From positions 62,001-126,000 of the forward strand of contig CBHWDO010000005.1 in the NCBI GenBank assembly GCA_966112615.1: a stretch of DNA of 64,000 nt, given 5' to 3'. How positions within the stretch are numbered: position 1 is the stretch's first letter; every line of letters begins with the position of its first letter. The notes beneath the pieces are model-generated. The model did not search any database and was not told the origin of the DNA. It was given only the letters and a program-made list of their open reading frames with translations. This DNA is from Flavitalea sp966112615. Its GTDB lineage: Bacteria; Bacteroidota; Bacteroidia; Chitinophagales; Chitinophagaceae. Both the position numbers and the translations under genes were made by a program. Shown here one piece after another: positions 25,233-33,822 of this stretch.

Positions 25233-25811
25233 ATGAAAAAAGTGGTTCTTGCGTCACAATCTCCGAGGAGAAAGCAATTGCTTGAATGGGCTGATATCAG
25301 GTTCGATGTGATGGTCAGCCAGGCTGATGAAGATTTTCCTAAAGACATGCCAGTTGAACACGTTCCAATCTTTATTGCAACCAATAAAGCTTATGCAGTC
25401 AGGGATTCAGAAGCCTATACAAGGTATGAAGTTGATGCGATCATTGTGGCGGCCGATACCATTGTGGTGTTGGATGGAGAAGTGATCAATAAGCCTTTCG
25501 ACAGGAAAGAAGCATTGGAAATACTTTCTAAATTGTCTGGTAAAGTACACCAGGTTATTACCGGGGTTGTCATCCTTAATGGAAAAGAGGAGCAGGCTTT
25601 TTATGATATTACTGAAGTAAGTTTCTGGCCACTAAGCCAGGAGCAGATCGAATATTATGTTGATAATTACCAGCCCTATGATAAAGCGGGCGCATATGCC
25701 ATCCAGGAATGGATAGGAGTTTGCGGTATTGAATGGATTAAAGGTGATTTTTATAATGTTATGGGATTACCCGTTAGCCGCGTCGTTAAAATACTCCATG
25801 AAATATGGTAA
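25233..25811 (+). CDS. maf: Maf-family nucleotide pyrophosphatase
   Basis: The 192-residue protein hydrolyses non-canonical or modified NTPs to NMPs. It shows SQSPRRKQLL at the N-terminus, the VAADTIV acidic motif, INKPFDRKEA and the YDKAGAYAIQEW block common to the Maf/YhdE/YceF family. It starts one base after the prenyltransferase stop. Confidence 0.93.
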   Translation: MKKVVLASQSPRRKQLLEWADIRFDVMVSQADEDFPKDMPVEHVPIFIATNKAYAVRDSEAYTRYEVDAIIVAADTIVVLDGEVINKPFDRKEALEILSKLSGKVHQVITGVVILNGKEEQAFYDITEVSFWPLSQEQIEYYVDNYQPYDKAGAYAIQEWIGVCGIEWIKGDFYNVMGLPVSRVVKILHEIW

Positions 25812-25822
25812 AACATCATTTC

Positions 25823-25860
25823 TTCCTCCAATACTCAATGTAGTTTTGAGAAAGGAGGAA
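25823..25860 (+). promoter_or_regulatory. Hairpin that masks a strong Shine-Dalgarno sequence
   Basis: TTCCTCC (25823-25829) pairs with GGAGGAA (25854-25860), and an inner CTCAA (25834-25838) pairs with TTGAG (25846-25850). The outer 3' strand is the ribosome-binding sequence AAAGGAGG at 25851-25858 plus the first base of the ATG at 25860. A strong SD is itself rare in this window. Translation of the next gene could be gated by melting or remodelling of this stem. Confidence 0.45.
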
Positions 25861-27131
25861 TGTGTATGAATGAGCGGCTATTTCAATTTATCTGGCAACA
25901 GCAAAGTTTCAATAAAAGCAATCTCATTCTGACAGGTGGTGAACAACTCGAGATCATTGATCCTGGAAAACTCAATGTTAACCAGGGACCTGATTTTTTA
26001 AATGCTTCGATCAGGATTGATGGGACCATGCTTGCAGGACAGGTTGAACTTCATATAAAAGCTTCCGACTGGTTTCGGCATTTTCATCAGGATGATATTC
26101 TTTATGATAATGTAATCCTTCATGTTGTCTGGGAGAATGACCAGAAGATATCGGAAGATCTTCCAACCCTTGTTTTACAGGATCGAATTTCAAAATTGCT
26201 GCTCGATAAGTATCTAACGTTAATGCATAACCGAAGTTTTATTCCCTGTGAAGAATTGATGGCGGGTTCACCTGTAGATCTTCAGGAATCTTTAAGTAAT
26301 AAACTATTGTTTGAAAGACTTAAGAAGAAGTCGGAAAGAATAGTAACCGTTGCGAGATCGGAGAATTTTCATTGGGAAGAAATGTTTTGGTGGCAGATTG
26401 CAAGGGCCTTCGGAGGATCTGTTAATGCAGATGCCTTTGAAGAAATGGCCCGCTCTATTCCATTGTCAATACTCTCAAGACATAGAGAACAGATACATCA
26501 AATTGAAGCAATGTTTCTTGGCCAGGGAAATCTCCTTGATGAAAGTTATGAGGATCATTACCTGGTAATGCTTCAAAAGGAATATCAATTTCTGAAAAAG
26601 AAATATGGATTGAGGCCAATTCATCAATCCATGAAATTTTTAAGGATGCGCCCTCCGGGATTTCCAACTGTGCGGCTTGCACAATTGGCAATGCTAATGC
26701 ATCAGCGACACCAGTTATTTTTATGGATAAGAGATATGGATGTACTGGAGGATAGCATTGACCTCTTTGAAGTGACGGCAAATGATTTCTGGCATTATCA
26801 CTATATACTTTCCGAATTGGCTCCCTATCATCCAAAGAAGGTTGGTAAGGATATGGCGGCAGGAATTTTCATCAATGGGGTCATTCCATTACTGTATGCT
26901 TATGCGGACCATCATGATGACCCAGTTCTTAAGAAAAAGATACTTAGATGGATGTCGGAGCTTCCGCCGGAAAACAATTCAATCATCAGAAGCTATGAAG
27001 GCCTGGGTTTAAAATGCAAATCAGCATTGGAATCACAGGCAATGATAGAATTGAAACATTCTTATTGTGATCAGAAAAGATGCCTTGAATGTGCAATAGG
27101 AAACCGCCTGCTGAGGCAGCAGGCGGTATAA
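25860..27131 (+). CDS. DUF2851 family protein
   Basis: The 423-residue soluble protein matches the Bacteroidota DUF2851 family: ERLFQFIWQQQSFN, NVNQGPDFLNASIRIDG, GQVELHIKASDWFRH and a C-terminal cysteine cluster (YCDQKRCLECAIGNRLL) that could bind metal. Its function is unknown. Two starts are possible, ATG 25860 or ATG 25866; the second sits at a better distance (7 bases) from the AAAGGAGG sequence. It is probably the last gene of the fdx-to-maf run, with its own translation control (hairpin at 25823-25860). Confidence 0.82.
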   Translation: MCMNERLFQFIWQQQSFNKSNLILTGGEQLEIIDPGKLNVNQGPDFLNASIRIDGTMLAGQVELHIKASDWFRHFHQDDILYDNVILHVVWENDQKISEDLPTLVLQDRISKLLLDKYLTLMHNRSFIPCEELMAGSPVDLQESLSNKLLFERLKKKSERIVTVARSENFHWEEMFWWQIARAFGGSVNADAFEEMARSIPLSILSRHREQIHQIEAMFLGQGNLLDESYEDHYLVMLQKEYQFLKKKYGLRPIHQSMKFLRMRPPGFPTVRLAQLAMLMHQRHQLFLWIRDMDVLEDSIDLFEVTANDFWHYHYILSELAPYHPKKVGKDMAAGIFINGVIPLLYAYADHHDDPVLKKKILRWMSELPPENNSIIRSYEGLGLKCKSALESQAMIELKHSYCDQKRCLECAIGNRLLRQQAV

Positions 27132-27133
27132 GT

Positions 27134-27559
27134 CTATGAATTGGCCGGAACAGGATTCCAGTTGAAAGTCGTGATCACTTCTATGTCTGGATGAATGCTG
27201 TAAATAACCGGGCAGGTATGTGCAGCTCTTTCCAAAATGGTCTGGTCTTTTTGCGATAGAACCAGCGATTGGGGAAAATGAAACGTTAAATTAATTCCAC
27301 CAATCCTTCTTGGATCTGCTTTCATATTTTTTTGCACTTCTATCTTAACTCCCTTAAGATCAATATTCATATCACGGGCTTTAATACCCATGATTGTAAG
27401 CATGCAGGTTCCCAAAGCCGTTGCCACCATATCTGTAGGCGAAAACCTTTCTCCTTTGCCCTGGTTATCAACAGGAGCATCAGTTTCAATAACTGATCCT
27501 GACTGAAGATGTGTGCAAACCGTTCTGAGATTTCCGTCGTATACAACTGTTGAAGTCAT
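27134..27559 (-). CDS. OsmC-family protein
   Basis: The 141-residue protein has the two family cysteines, in ALGTCMLTIMGIKARD and AAHTCPVIYSIHPD, and the FSPTDMVATALGTC helix. It belongs to the YhfA-like rather than the Ohr subgroup and differs clearly from the protein at 7260. A peroxide or thiol detoxification role is the family expectation. It is convergent with DUF2851 (2-base gap) and divergent from the next gene. Confidence 0.87.
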   Translation of the reverse strand: MTSTVVYDGNLRTVCTHLQSGSVIETDAPVDNQGKGERFSPTDMVATALGTCMLTIMGIKARDMNIDLKGVKIEVQKNMKADPRRIGGINLTFHFPQSLVLSQKDQTILERAAHTCPVIYSIHPDIEVITTFNWNPVPANS

Positions 27560-27606
27560 TGTGTATGAATTTGCCTTAAATTTACGTTACTCAAAAAATA
27601 TAGCGC

Positions 27607-28395
27607 TTGAAAAAGATAATAATTGCATTGGCTATACTTATAAATGGAACAGTTCTTATTGCACAGAATAATCGAACAGCGCAGCCCCAAACAAAGCAGG
27701 AGAAAAAAGAGGCTCGCAAGCAAAGGATCAATGATCTGCTGAGACAGGAAGAAGAAGGAGAGATCATCTTTCATAAACAAAATGCTTTTGGGATCAAACT
27801 TGCCACTGACGGGTATGGATTGAGTTATGAAATTGGAACGATGAAATCTAACCGGCTGGCAAATCTTTACTGGATCGAACTCAGCGAAAAAAAACATAAC
27901 AAGGAAAAGAAACAGGGAGCATCAGTAAACCAATACCAGATCAATTCGGTAATTCCGGGCAAGCTCAATAATTTTTACCAGGTGAAACTGGGTATGTCGC
28001 AGCAAAGAACCATTGGAGGAAAAGGAAATAAGAATGGAGTAGCCGTTTCAGCCATTTATGGTGGAGGGTTAACGCTTGGTTTATTGAAGCCTTATTATGT
28101 TGATGTAAAGGAGGGAAGAAGGGTTACTTACGATAAAATTGTTGACAGTGCATACATTCCATTGGGTGCATCAGGATTTACAGTGGGATGGGGTGAAGTA
28201 AAGATCCGTCCGGGTGCTGTTGCAAAAGCTGCCATGCGCTTTGATTATGGCAGATTGAATGAAACTGTTTCAGCGATAGAAGCAGGTGTACAGGCTGAAT
28301 TCTACGCGCAGAAAGTACCACAGATGCTGTACAATAAGGAGCGCCAGTTCTTTTTCAGCGCATATGTGTCGCTGTTACTTGGGCGAAGGAAATGA
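27607..28395 (+). CDS. Secreted protein, probable outer-membrane barrel, hypothetical
   Basis: The 262-residue protein starts at a TTG codon; no ATG lies before the signal peptide (KKIIIALAILINGTVLIAQ), so TTG is needed for export. A short charged linker (KQEKKEARKQRIND) follows. The rest is beta-rich with alternating aromatic residues (GIKLATDGYGLSYEIGTM, GVAVSAIYGGGLTLGLL, FFFSAYVSLLLGRRK) and ends in a charged tail, suggesting a small outer-membrane barrel. I do not recognise a named family. lipA follows 38 bases later. Confidence 0.75.
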   Translation: MKKIIIALAILINGTVLIAQNNRTAQPQTKQEKKEARKQRINDLLRQEEEGEIIFHKQNAFGIKLATDGYGLSYEIGTMKSNRLANLYWIELSEKKHNKEKKQGASVNQYQINSVIPGKLNNFYQVKLGMSQQRTIGGKGNKNGVAVSAIYGGGLTLGLLKPYYVDVKEGRRVTYDKIVDSAYIPLGASGFTVGWGEVKIRPGAVAKAAMRFDYGRLNETVSAIEAGVQAEFYAQKVPQMLYNKERQFFFSAYVSLLLGRRK

Positions 28396-28421
28396 TCTTA
28401 GATTTATAATCCGTTTAGCAG

Positions 28422-28429
28422 TATTTTTG
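28422..28429 (+). promoter_or_regulatory. -7 box touching the lipA start (TATTTTTG)
   Basis: Exact TAnnTTTG match ending five bases before the lipA ATG. It would give a leaderless or nearly leaderless mRNA. No strong -33 element is seen at the right spacing. Confidence 0.45.
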
Positions 28430-28433
28430 CGCC

Positions 28434-29360
28434 ATGCAAGAACTTCCAGTTATTTCTCCGTTACAGGAGAATACAAAGATAAAGAAGCCATCCTGGCTTC
28501 GGGTGAAGCTGCCTACTGGTGAAAGTTATAGAAATGTACGTTCCCTGGTCGACAATCATAAACTTCATACGATCTGTGAAAGTGGTAATTGCCCGAACAT
28601 GGGAGAATGTTGGGGTGAAGGAACTGCAACTTTCATGATCCTTGGTAATGTGTGTACGCGCAGTTGCGGATTTTGTGCTGTAGCAACTGGTCGACCGGAC
28701 CCCGTAGACCATGACGAACCGCAAAGGGTTGCTGAAGCTATTTACCTAATGAAAGTGAAGCATGCAGTAATAACTTCTGTTGACAGAGATGAATTGAAGG
28801 ATGGCGGGAGTATTATCTGGTACAATACCATCAAGGCAGTAAAAACTTTGAATCCCGAGACAACATTGGAAACTCTGATCCCTGATTTCAAGGGACAGAT
28901 GGAGAACGTACATCGTATCATTGAAGCTCATCCTGAAGTTGTTTCCCATAATATTGAAACAGTTGAGAGACTAACCAGGCAGGTTAGGATCCAGGCTAAA
29001 TACCATCGCAGCATGGATGTGCTGAAGGAATTAAAGCTTGGTGGTATGAGAACCAAAAGTGGTATCATGCTTGGGCTTGGTGAAAAGAAGGAAGAAGTTT
29101 TTCAGACTTTAGAGGATCTCTACAATAGTGGTGTTGATGTGGTTACTATTGGTCAGTATTTGCAACCAACCAACAAGCATCTCGCAGTTCAAAGATTCGT
29201 ACATCCTGATGAATTTGCGGAATACCGTGAATATGGCTACCAACTTGGATTTGATTATGTGGAGAGTGGTCCGTTGGTAAGGTCATCTTATAGAAGTGAG
29301 AAGCATGTGGTTCCTGGGTTTGGAAGGAATAAGTGGAGGGAGGAGAAGCTTAGGAGCTAG
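28434..29360 (+). CDS. lipA: Lipoyl synthase
   Basis: The 308-residue radical-SAM enzyme inserts two sulfurs into octanoyl groups on lipoyl domains. Both clusters are visible: the auxiliary cluster CESGNCPNMGEC and the SAM cluster CTRSCGFC. The fifth auxiliary ligand, a serine, is in the C-terminal RSSYRSE. The N-terminus KPSWLRVKLPTGESY is typical. The last codons (KLRS and the TAG stop) fall inside a GTTGGGA-type heptad array, so the natural C-terminus may have been reshaped by the repeat. Confidence 0.96.
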   Translation: MQELPVISPLQENTKIKKPSWLRVKLPTGESYRNVRSLVDNHKLHTICESGNCPNMGECWGEGTATFMILGNVCTRSCGFCAVATGRPDPVDHDEPQRVAEAIYLMKVKHAVITSVDRDELKDGGSIIWYNTIKAVKTLNPETTLETLIPDFKGQMENVHRIIEAHPEVVSHNIETVERLTRQVRIQAKYHRSMDVLKELKLGGMRTKSGIMLGLGEKKEEVFQTLEDLYNSGVDVVTIGQYLQPTNKHLAVQRFVHPDEFAEYREYGYQLGFDYVESGPLVRSSYRSEKHVVPGFGRNKWREEKLRS

Positions 29361-29396
29361 GAGCTAGGAGTTGGGAGTTGGGAGTTGGGAGTTGGA
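29350..29396 (+). repeat. GTTGGGA heptad array overlapping the lipA stop
   Basis: Seven seven-base units (TTAGGAG, CTAGGAG, CTAGGAG, then TTGGGAG three times and a partial TTGG) begin within the last codons of lipA. It is oriented in the sense direction and precedes the lipA terminator. Confidence 0.85.
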
Positions 29397-29415
29397 AAAA
29401 GAAACTCCTCAAGAT

Positions 29416-29457
29416 ATAAATAAATAGCCGCTGATTTTTCAGCGGCTATTTATTTAT
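29416..29457 (+). terminator. Terminator of lipA
   Basis: AAATAAATAGCCGCTGA pairs perfectly with TCAGCGGCTATTTATTT over 17 bp with a TTTT loop. The AT-rich outer stem supplies the U-rich tail. Confidence 0.85.
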
Positions 29458-29470
29458 AAAAGTTTATATT

Positions 29471-29503
29471 ATAAAAAGGAACTGCCTAATTCAGCAGTTC
29501 CTT
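29471..29503 (-). terminator. Terminator of the ROK kinase gene
   Basis: AAGGAACTGC pairs with GCAGTTCCTT around an 8-base loop. Read leftwards it is followed by TTTTTATAA, so it fits the minus-strand kinase transcript. Confidence 0.8.
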
Positions 29504-29539
29504 ACCAAGAAAATTGACTTATAAAAAGTTTCGTTTTGT

Positions 29540-29590
29540 CAAACTCCCAACTCCCAACTCCCAACTCCCAGCTCCTAACTCCTAACTAGC
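29540..29590 (-). repeat. GTTGGGA heptad array after the ROK kinase stop
   Basis: Read on the minus strand, units GTTAGGA, GTTAGGA, GCTGGGA, then GTTGGGA three times and GTTTGAC follow the kinase stop. This is again the sense direction, and the mirror image of the array after lipA. Confidence 0.85.
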
Positions 29591-30572
29591 TCCCCGCATT
29601 CACATCCCACACCAGTGCCGAAGCACCCAAAATAGCAGCGTCGGATTCCTTTAAATGACTTACGAGAATTTTGACTTTATTCTGGAAAACCTGGATGAGG
29701 TTCTTTTCCATATGCTCGCGCGTTGGCTTTAGGATCAGATCACCGGACTTAGTTAATCCTCCAAAAAGAATGATTGCTTCGGGACTGGAAAACATCACAA
29801 AATTTGCAAGGGCCAGTCCGAGGATCTTCCCTGTAAATTCAAATACTTCCTTTGCAAGTTTATCGCCTTGGATGGCTGCATCATATACTGCCTTTGAATC
29901 CAGATTCTCCTTTGGAACAGAACGCAACAGGCTTTCTTCAGTGCTTCCAGCCAACATTTCTATGGCAGTCAGTTTTACACCAGTTGCAGATGCATAACTT
30001 TCCAGGGATCCAAATTTACCTGTTCCTTCATGCAAACGGCCGTCGGGAATGATAATGGTATGTCCCAGTTCACCGGCAAAACCATCATGACCATAGATGA
30101 GTTTGCCATTGGCCACAATCCCGCTTCCCACCCCGGTTCCAAGGGTGATCATGATAAAATCTTTCATTCCCTGCGCTGCGCCATACATCATTTCACCAAT
30201 AGCTGCAGCATTGGCATCATTGGTAAGGTTTACCGGCAGACCAAACTTATCTTCCATCAGCTTTGCCAACGGAATGATACCCTTCCAGGGAAGGTTAGGA
30301 GCATACTCAATTGTACCAGTATAGAAGTTTCCGTTAGGAACCCCAAGGCCAATACCCTTGATCCTGCCTGTTCCTCCGGCTTTAACGATCAATGGGTATA
30401 AATTATCAAATAACTCATTGATAAATCCTTCCACATGTGAATGATTCCTCGTTGATATTTCACTGGAAAACAAAATGTTTCCATTGCGGTCTACAATTCC
30501 AAATTTAGTTCCTGTTCCTCCTATGTCTATACCAATAGCCAGAGGTTGTAAAGACGAGTTGCTGCTGTCCAT
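29586..30572 (-). CDS. ROK-family kinase (glucokinase-like)
   Basis: The 328-residue protein has the phosphate-binding start (GIDIGGTGTKFGIVD), the sugar site (NLTNDANAAAIGE) with catalytic Asp, the LGTGVGSGIV loop and ELGHTII. Where ROK kinases have the zinc site CxCGxxGCxE, this protein reads HEGTGKFGSLE, so the cysteines are absent; the Glu and the ELGH histidine remain. A glucokinase role fits the neighbouring glucose-type transporter and glycogen genes. The final Gly-Ser and stop lie at the edge of a heptad array. Confidence 0.9.
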   Translation of the reverse strand: MDSSNSSLQPLAIGIDIGGTGTKFGIVDRNGNILFSSEISTRNHSHVEGFINELFDNLYPLIVKAGGTGRIKGIGLGVPNGNFYTGTIEYAPNLPWKGIIPLAKLMEDKFGLPVNLTNDANAAAIGEMMYGAAQGMKDFIMITLGTGVGSGIVANGKLIYGHDGFAGELGHTIIIPDGRLHEGTGKFGSLESYASATGVKLTAIEMLAGSTEESLLRSVPKENLDSKAVYDAAIQGDKLAKEVFEFTGKILGLALANFVMFSSPEAIILFGGLTKSGDLILKPTREHMEKNLIQVFQNKVKILVSHLKESDAAILGASALVWDVNAGS

Positions 30573-30617
30573 TTTTATCTGAATTCTAAGATCTAAAAAT
30601 CAATATTTTCCTGTTGA

Positions 30618-32225
30618 TTAATGTCCTCCTTCAATTTCCTTATCGAAATCAAGGCCTTGTTTACTCAACACAGACTTCAACTTCAATGCGATCAATGCCA
30701 GGAGACCAAAGCAAAGTGCAGCAATAAGATATGAATTGTGCATACCAATTGCCGGTGTATCACCTAATGCGCCCTGAAAAGGAGGAATTACAGCACCTCC
30801 AAGGATCATCATAATCAGAAATGCAGAACCCTGGCTGGTATATTTTCCTAATCCACCTACACCTAGTGAGAAGATACATGGCCACATTACTGAACAACAA
30901 AGTCCACCGGCCATAAAGGAGTAAACAGAGATGATACCGTTGGTAAATACCCCGATCAACATGGCTATCAAGGCAAGCACTGAAACTGTGATCAGTGTTT
31001 TAACCGGCTTCTGTTGTCCGTAGAAAAAGGCAGCAATGGCAATAAAGATCCAGATGATATAACCAAACAGATCTGATACTTCATTTCCATTGATATAGTT
31101 AGCACCGAGGATCACTCCAAATGCAATCAAAGGAACTATAATGGTTGCTATTACTCTTCCAGATTTTGAAAGATTGAATACACCAATGGCACCAGTCCAT
31201 CGGCCGATCATCAAACTACCCCAGTACAGGGAAACATATTTGGAGATCTTGCTTTCGTCTAATCCCGCTTCCGTTAAGTATCCAGGAATTTTAAGCAGTG
31301 CACCGAAGTTATTATCGATGGTTACTTCTACACCCACATAAATGAAGATTCCGATCATACCATAGATCAGCTGCTGGTATTTCATGGCTCCCCAACCGGT
31401 TTCATCTTTCAATGCACTGTTATTTGCATAGAAAAGAACACCGATCACCGAAAGGATGGTGATGATCAGCAGGGTTAATTTAGGCACGTCAGTAAGTTGT
31501 CCTACCAGGATTACCGCGATAATGATACCTGTCATGGTAAGCAATGCACCAGAGGCTTTGTTTGCTTTTTCAAAACGGTCATCATTCTTTCCATCAGGAA
31601 GTTTTGAAAAGGCAAAGAACAGTGCCACTGCAGCAAATACTGCGGCAACAATAAGGTAAAGATTATTGATGTTGGTAACTGTAACATGTTCAACCTGGTT
31701 TCCAACGGAACCGAAGAGGAAGAAGCTTACAATGATGGGTCCGAGTGTTGTACCAAGAGAATTGACACCACCTGCAAGGTTCAAACGGTGAGATCCGGTT
31801 GAAGGATCACCCAGGGCAATGGCGAAAGGCTGAGCTGCAGTTTGCTGCAGGGAAAAGCCCAGTGCCACTACGAAGAATGAACCCAGGATGGCAGGGAATG
31901 AATTGGCATTTGCAGAAGGAATGATCAGAAGGGCACCCACCACACTGATGAGCAAACCATAGATGATCCCTTTTTTATACCCGATCCTGTTTAGGATATC
32001 ATAGCCCAATACACTGGATGCTATGAACAGGATCAGGGACCCAATAAAATAGGCTCCGTAAAATGCGGAACCTATCAGTTGAGATTCAAATTGCGATAAT
32101 TGAAAATGTTCTTTACAGAAAGGAATGAAGATGCTGTTTGAAGCAGCGATAAATCCCCAGAAAAAGAAAACGATGACTAATGTTGCGAGCGCTCCGGTGT
32201 TTGTTGCTTGTTTGGATTGATTCAT
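30618..32225 (-). CDS. FHS-family glucose/galactose or fucose MFS transporter
   Basis: The 535-residue protein is longer than the ~430 residues of E. coli FucP and has about 12-14 hydrophobic segments. It begins with the family-specific stretch VIVFFFWGFIAASNSIFIPF and continues with GSAFYGAYFIGSLI and SLQQTAAQPFAIALG, the GluP/FucP signature. It imports a hexose with protons. The gap to the ROK kinase downstream is 45 bases on the same strand, so transport and phosphorylation are probably co-expressed. It is divergent from glgA. Confidence 0.88.
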   Translation of the reverse strand: MNQSKQATNTGALATLVIVFFFWGFIAASNSIFIPFCKEHFQLSQFESQLIGSAFYGAYFIGSLILFIASSVLGYDILNRIGYKKGIIYGLLISVVGALLIIPSANANSFPAILGSFFVVALGFSLQQTAAQPFAIALGDPSTGSHRLNLAGGVNSLGTTLGPIIVSFFLFGSVGNQVEHVTVTNINNLYLIVAAVFAAVALFFAFSKLPDGKNDDRFEKANKASGALLTMTGIIIAVILVGQLTDVPKLTLLIITILSVIGVLFYANNSALKDETGWGAMKYQQLIYGMIGIFIYVGVEVTIDNNFGALLKIPGYLTEAGLDESKISKYVSLYWGSLMIGRWTGAIGVFNLSKSGRVIATIIVPLIAFGVILGANYINGNEVSDLFGYIIWIFIAIAAFFYGQQKPVKTLITVSVLALIAMLIGVFTNGIISVYSFMAGGLCCSVMWPCIFSLGVGGLGKYTSQGSAFLIMMILGGAVIPPFQGALGDTPAIGMHNSYLIAALCFGLLALIALKLKSVLSKQGLDFDKEIEGGH

Positions 32226-32371
32226 GAGAGCAAATCTTTAGTAAAACTTGGCCTTGAAAGTAACAACTATTTTGCACATAAAAATTTTTTCATAGAGGAT
32301 TGATTCATTAGTAATTCTTCATAAATTCAATTGATAATTAAATAAATACCAACTGCGTATAATTAAATTGA

Positions 32372-33793
32372 ATGGAGATAGTACATATAAGCGCGGAGTG
32401 TTATCCGGTAGCGAAGGCAGGTGGGTTAGGTGATGTAGTTGGAGCTCTTCCGAAGTATCTTAATCAGAATGGACATAATGCAAGGGTAGTGATGCCCATG
32501 TATCGAACAAAGTTCTTATATCAGAACGAGTGGGATGTGTGCCATAAAGGTTACACCAATCTAGGAAACTGGTGGTTTGAATTCACTGTAATTAAGGAAC
32601 GCAGTGATAAATTAGGTTTTGAATTATACCTTGTTGATATAAATGGTTTGTTGGATCGCGAAAAAGTTTATGGCTATGATGATGATGATGAAAGGTTCAC
32701 TGCCTTTCAAATAGCTGTACTCGACTGGATTAGCAGCTGGAGTCATAAGCCTGATGTTATTCATGTGCATGACCACCACACAGCACTGATCCCCTTTATG
32801 ATGAAATATTGTTACAAGTACCGTTCTCTTTCTTCCATACCCAGCGTGTTAACTATTCACAATGCACAATACCAGGGTGTAATGGGATGGCAAAACAGTA
32901 TCTTCATTCCTTCCTGGGATTCATGGAGAGGCGGAATGCTGGAATGGAATAATGCCATCAACCCGTTAGCCAGTGGGATCAAGTGTGCAGACATTGTTAC
33001 AACAGTGAGTCCAAGTTACCTGGAAGAACTCAGGTTCATGAGTAACGGTCTGGAAGCACTGTTCGAATATGAGAAAGGAAAGTGCATCGGCATCCTGAAT
33101 GGAATTGATAACCATGTTTGGGATCCGTCAACAGATTCCTATATTGATAATAATTATAACATTGAAACAGTAGAAGCCGGCAAGGCAAAAAATAAGATGG
33201 AACTGTGCGATAAGTTCGATCTGGATTTTGATAAGCCATTGATCTGTTTCATTGGAAGACTGGTTGGAGAGAAAGGTGCCGACCTGCTGGGTAATGTGAT
33301 AAGGGATGCATTTTATCATATAGGCAGAAGAATGAATTTCCTCGTGTTGGGAAGTGGTTTTCCTGAAGTGGAAGCGGAATTGAGTGGCATGACCTATATG
33401 TCGCAAAGAGATTACAATGTTTTCATCGGTTACAATGAAGGTCTCAGTCATTTGATCTATGCAGGTGCGGATTTTTTATTGATGCCTTCAAGAGTTGAAC
33501 CATGTGGTCTGAACCAGATGTATTCAATGAGATATGGAACAGTTCCAATGGTTAGGAGAGTAGGTGGATTGAAAGATACCGTAGTAGATATTGGAGATAA
33601 AGACGGTTATGGAATTTGCTATAATTATGCAAGTGTGGGCGATATTTCGCATGGTGTTTACAGGGCAGTGGAATTGTATCACAACAAAGCTGCTATGAAA
33701 GATGTAAGACAAACAATGATGAAGCTAGATTATGGATGGGAAAGATCAGTAGACCAATACGTAGATGTGTATAATAGAATAACAAATAAATAA
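32372..33793 (+). CDS. glgA: Glycogen synthase (GT5)
   Basis: The 473-residue enzyme transfers glucose from ADP-glucose to glycogen. The N-terminal ADP-glucose loop reads AKAGGLGDVVGALP (the KxGGL motif with Ala before GG). The C-terminal GT-B half has IGRLVGEKG, and the acidic motif of the family is in PSRVEPCGLNQMYSMRYGTVP. It precedes glgC by 29 bases. No branching enzyme is in the window. Confidence 0.95.
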   Translation: MEIVHISAECYPVAKAGGLGDVVGALPKYLNQNGHNARVVMPMYRTKFLYQNEWDVCHKGYTNLGNWWFEFTVIKERSDKLGFELYLVDINGLLDREKVYGYDDDDERFTAFQIAVLDWISSWSHKPDVIHVHDHHTALIPFMMKYCYKYRSLSSIPSVLTIHNAQYQGVMGWQNSIFIPSWDSWRGGMLEWNNAINPLASGIKCADIVTTVSPSYLEELRFMSNGLEALFEYEKGKCIGILNGIDNHVWDPSTDSYIDNNYNIETVEAGKAKNKMELCDKFDLDFDKPLICFIGRLVGEKGADLLGNVIRDAFYHIGRRMNFLVLGSGFPEVEAELSGMTYMSQRDYNVFIGYNEGLSHLIYAGADFLLMPSRVEPCGLNQMYSMRYGTVPMVRRVGGLKDTVVDIGDKDGYGICYNYASVGDISHGVYRAVELYHNKAAMKDVRQTMMKLDYGWERSVDQYVDVYNRITNK

Positions 33794-33822
33794 AGCTATA
33801 CTCTCACAGTAAATATTTCAAT

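Noticed and set aside
29350..29590. CRISPR array
   Set aside because: The unit is seven bases long with no spacers and no cas genes; it is a simple tandem repeat.
29350..29590. Ends of an insertion sequence or composite transposon
   Set aside because: The facing arrays look like terminal inverted repeats, but only two terminators lie between them, with no transposase and no target duplication.
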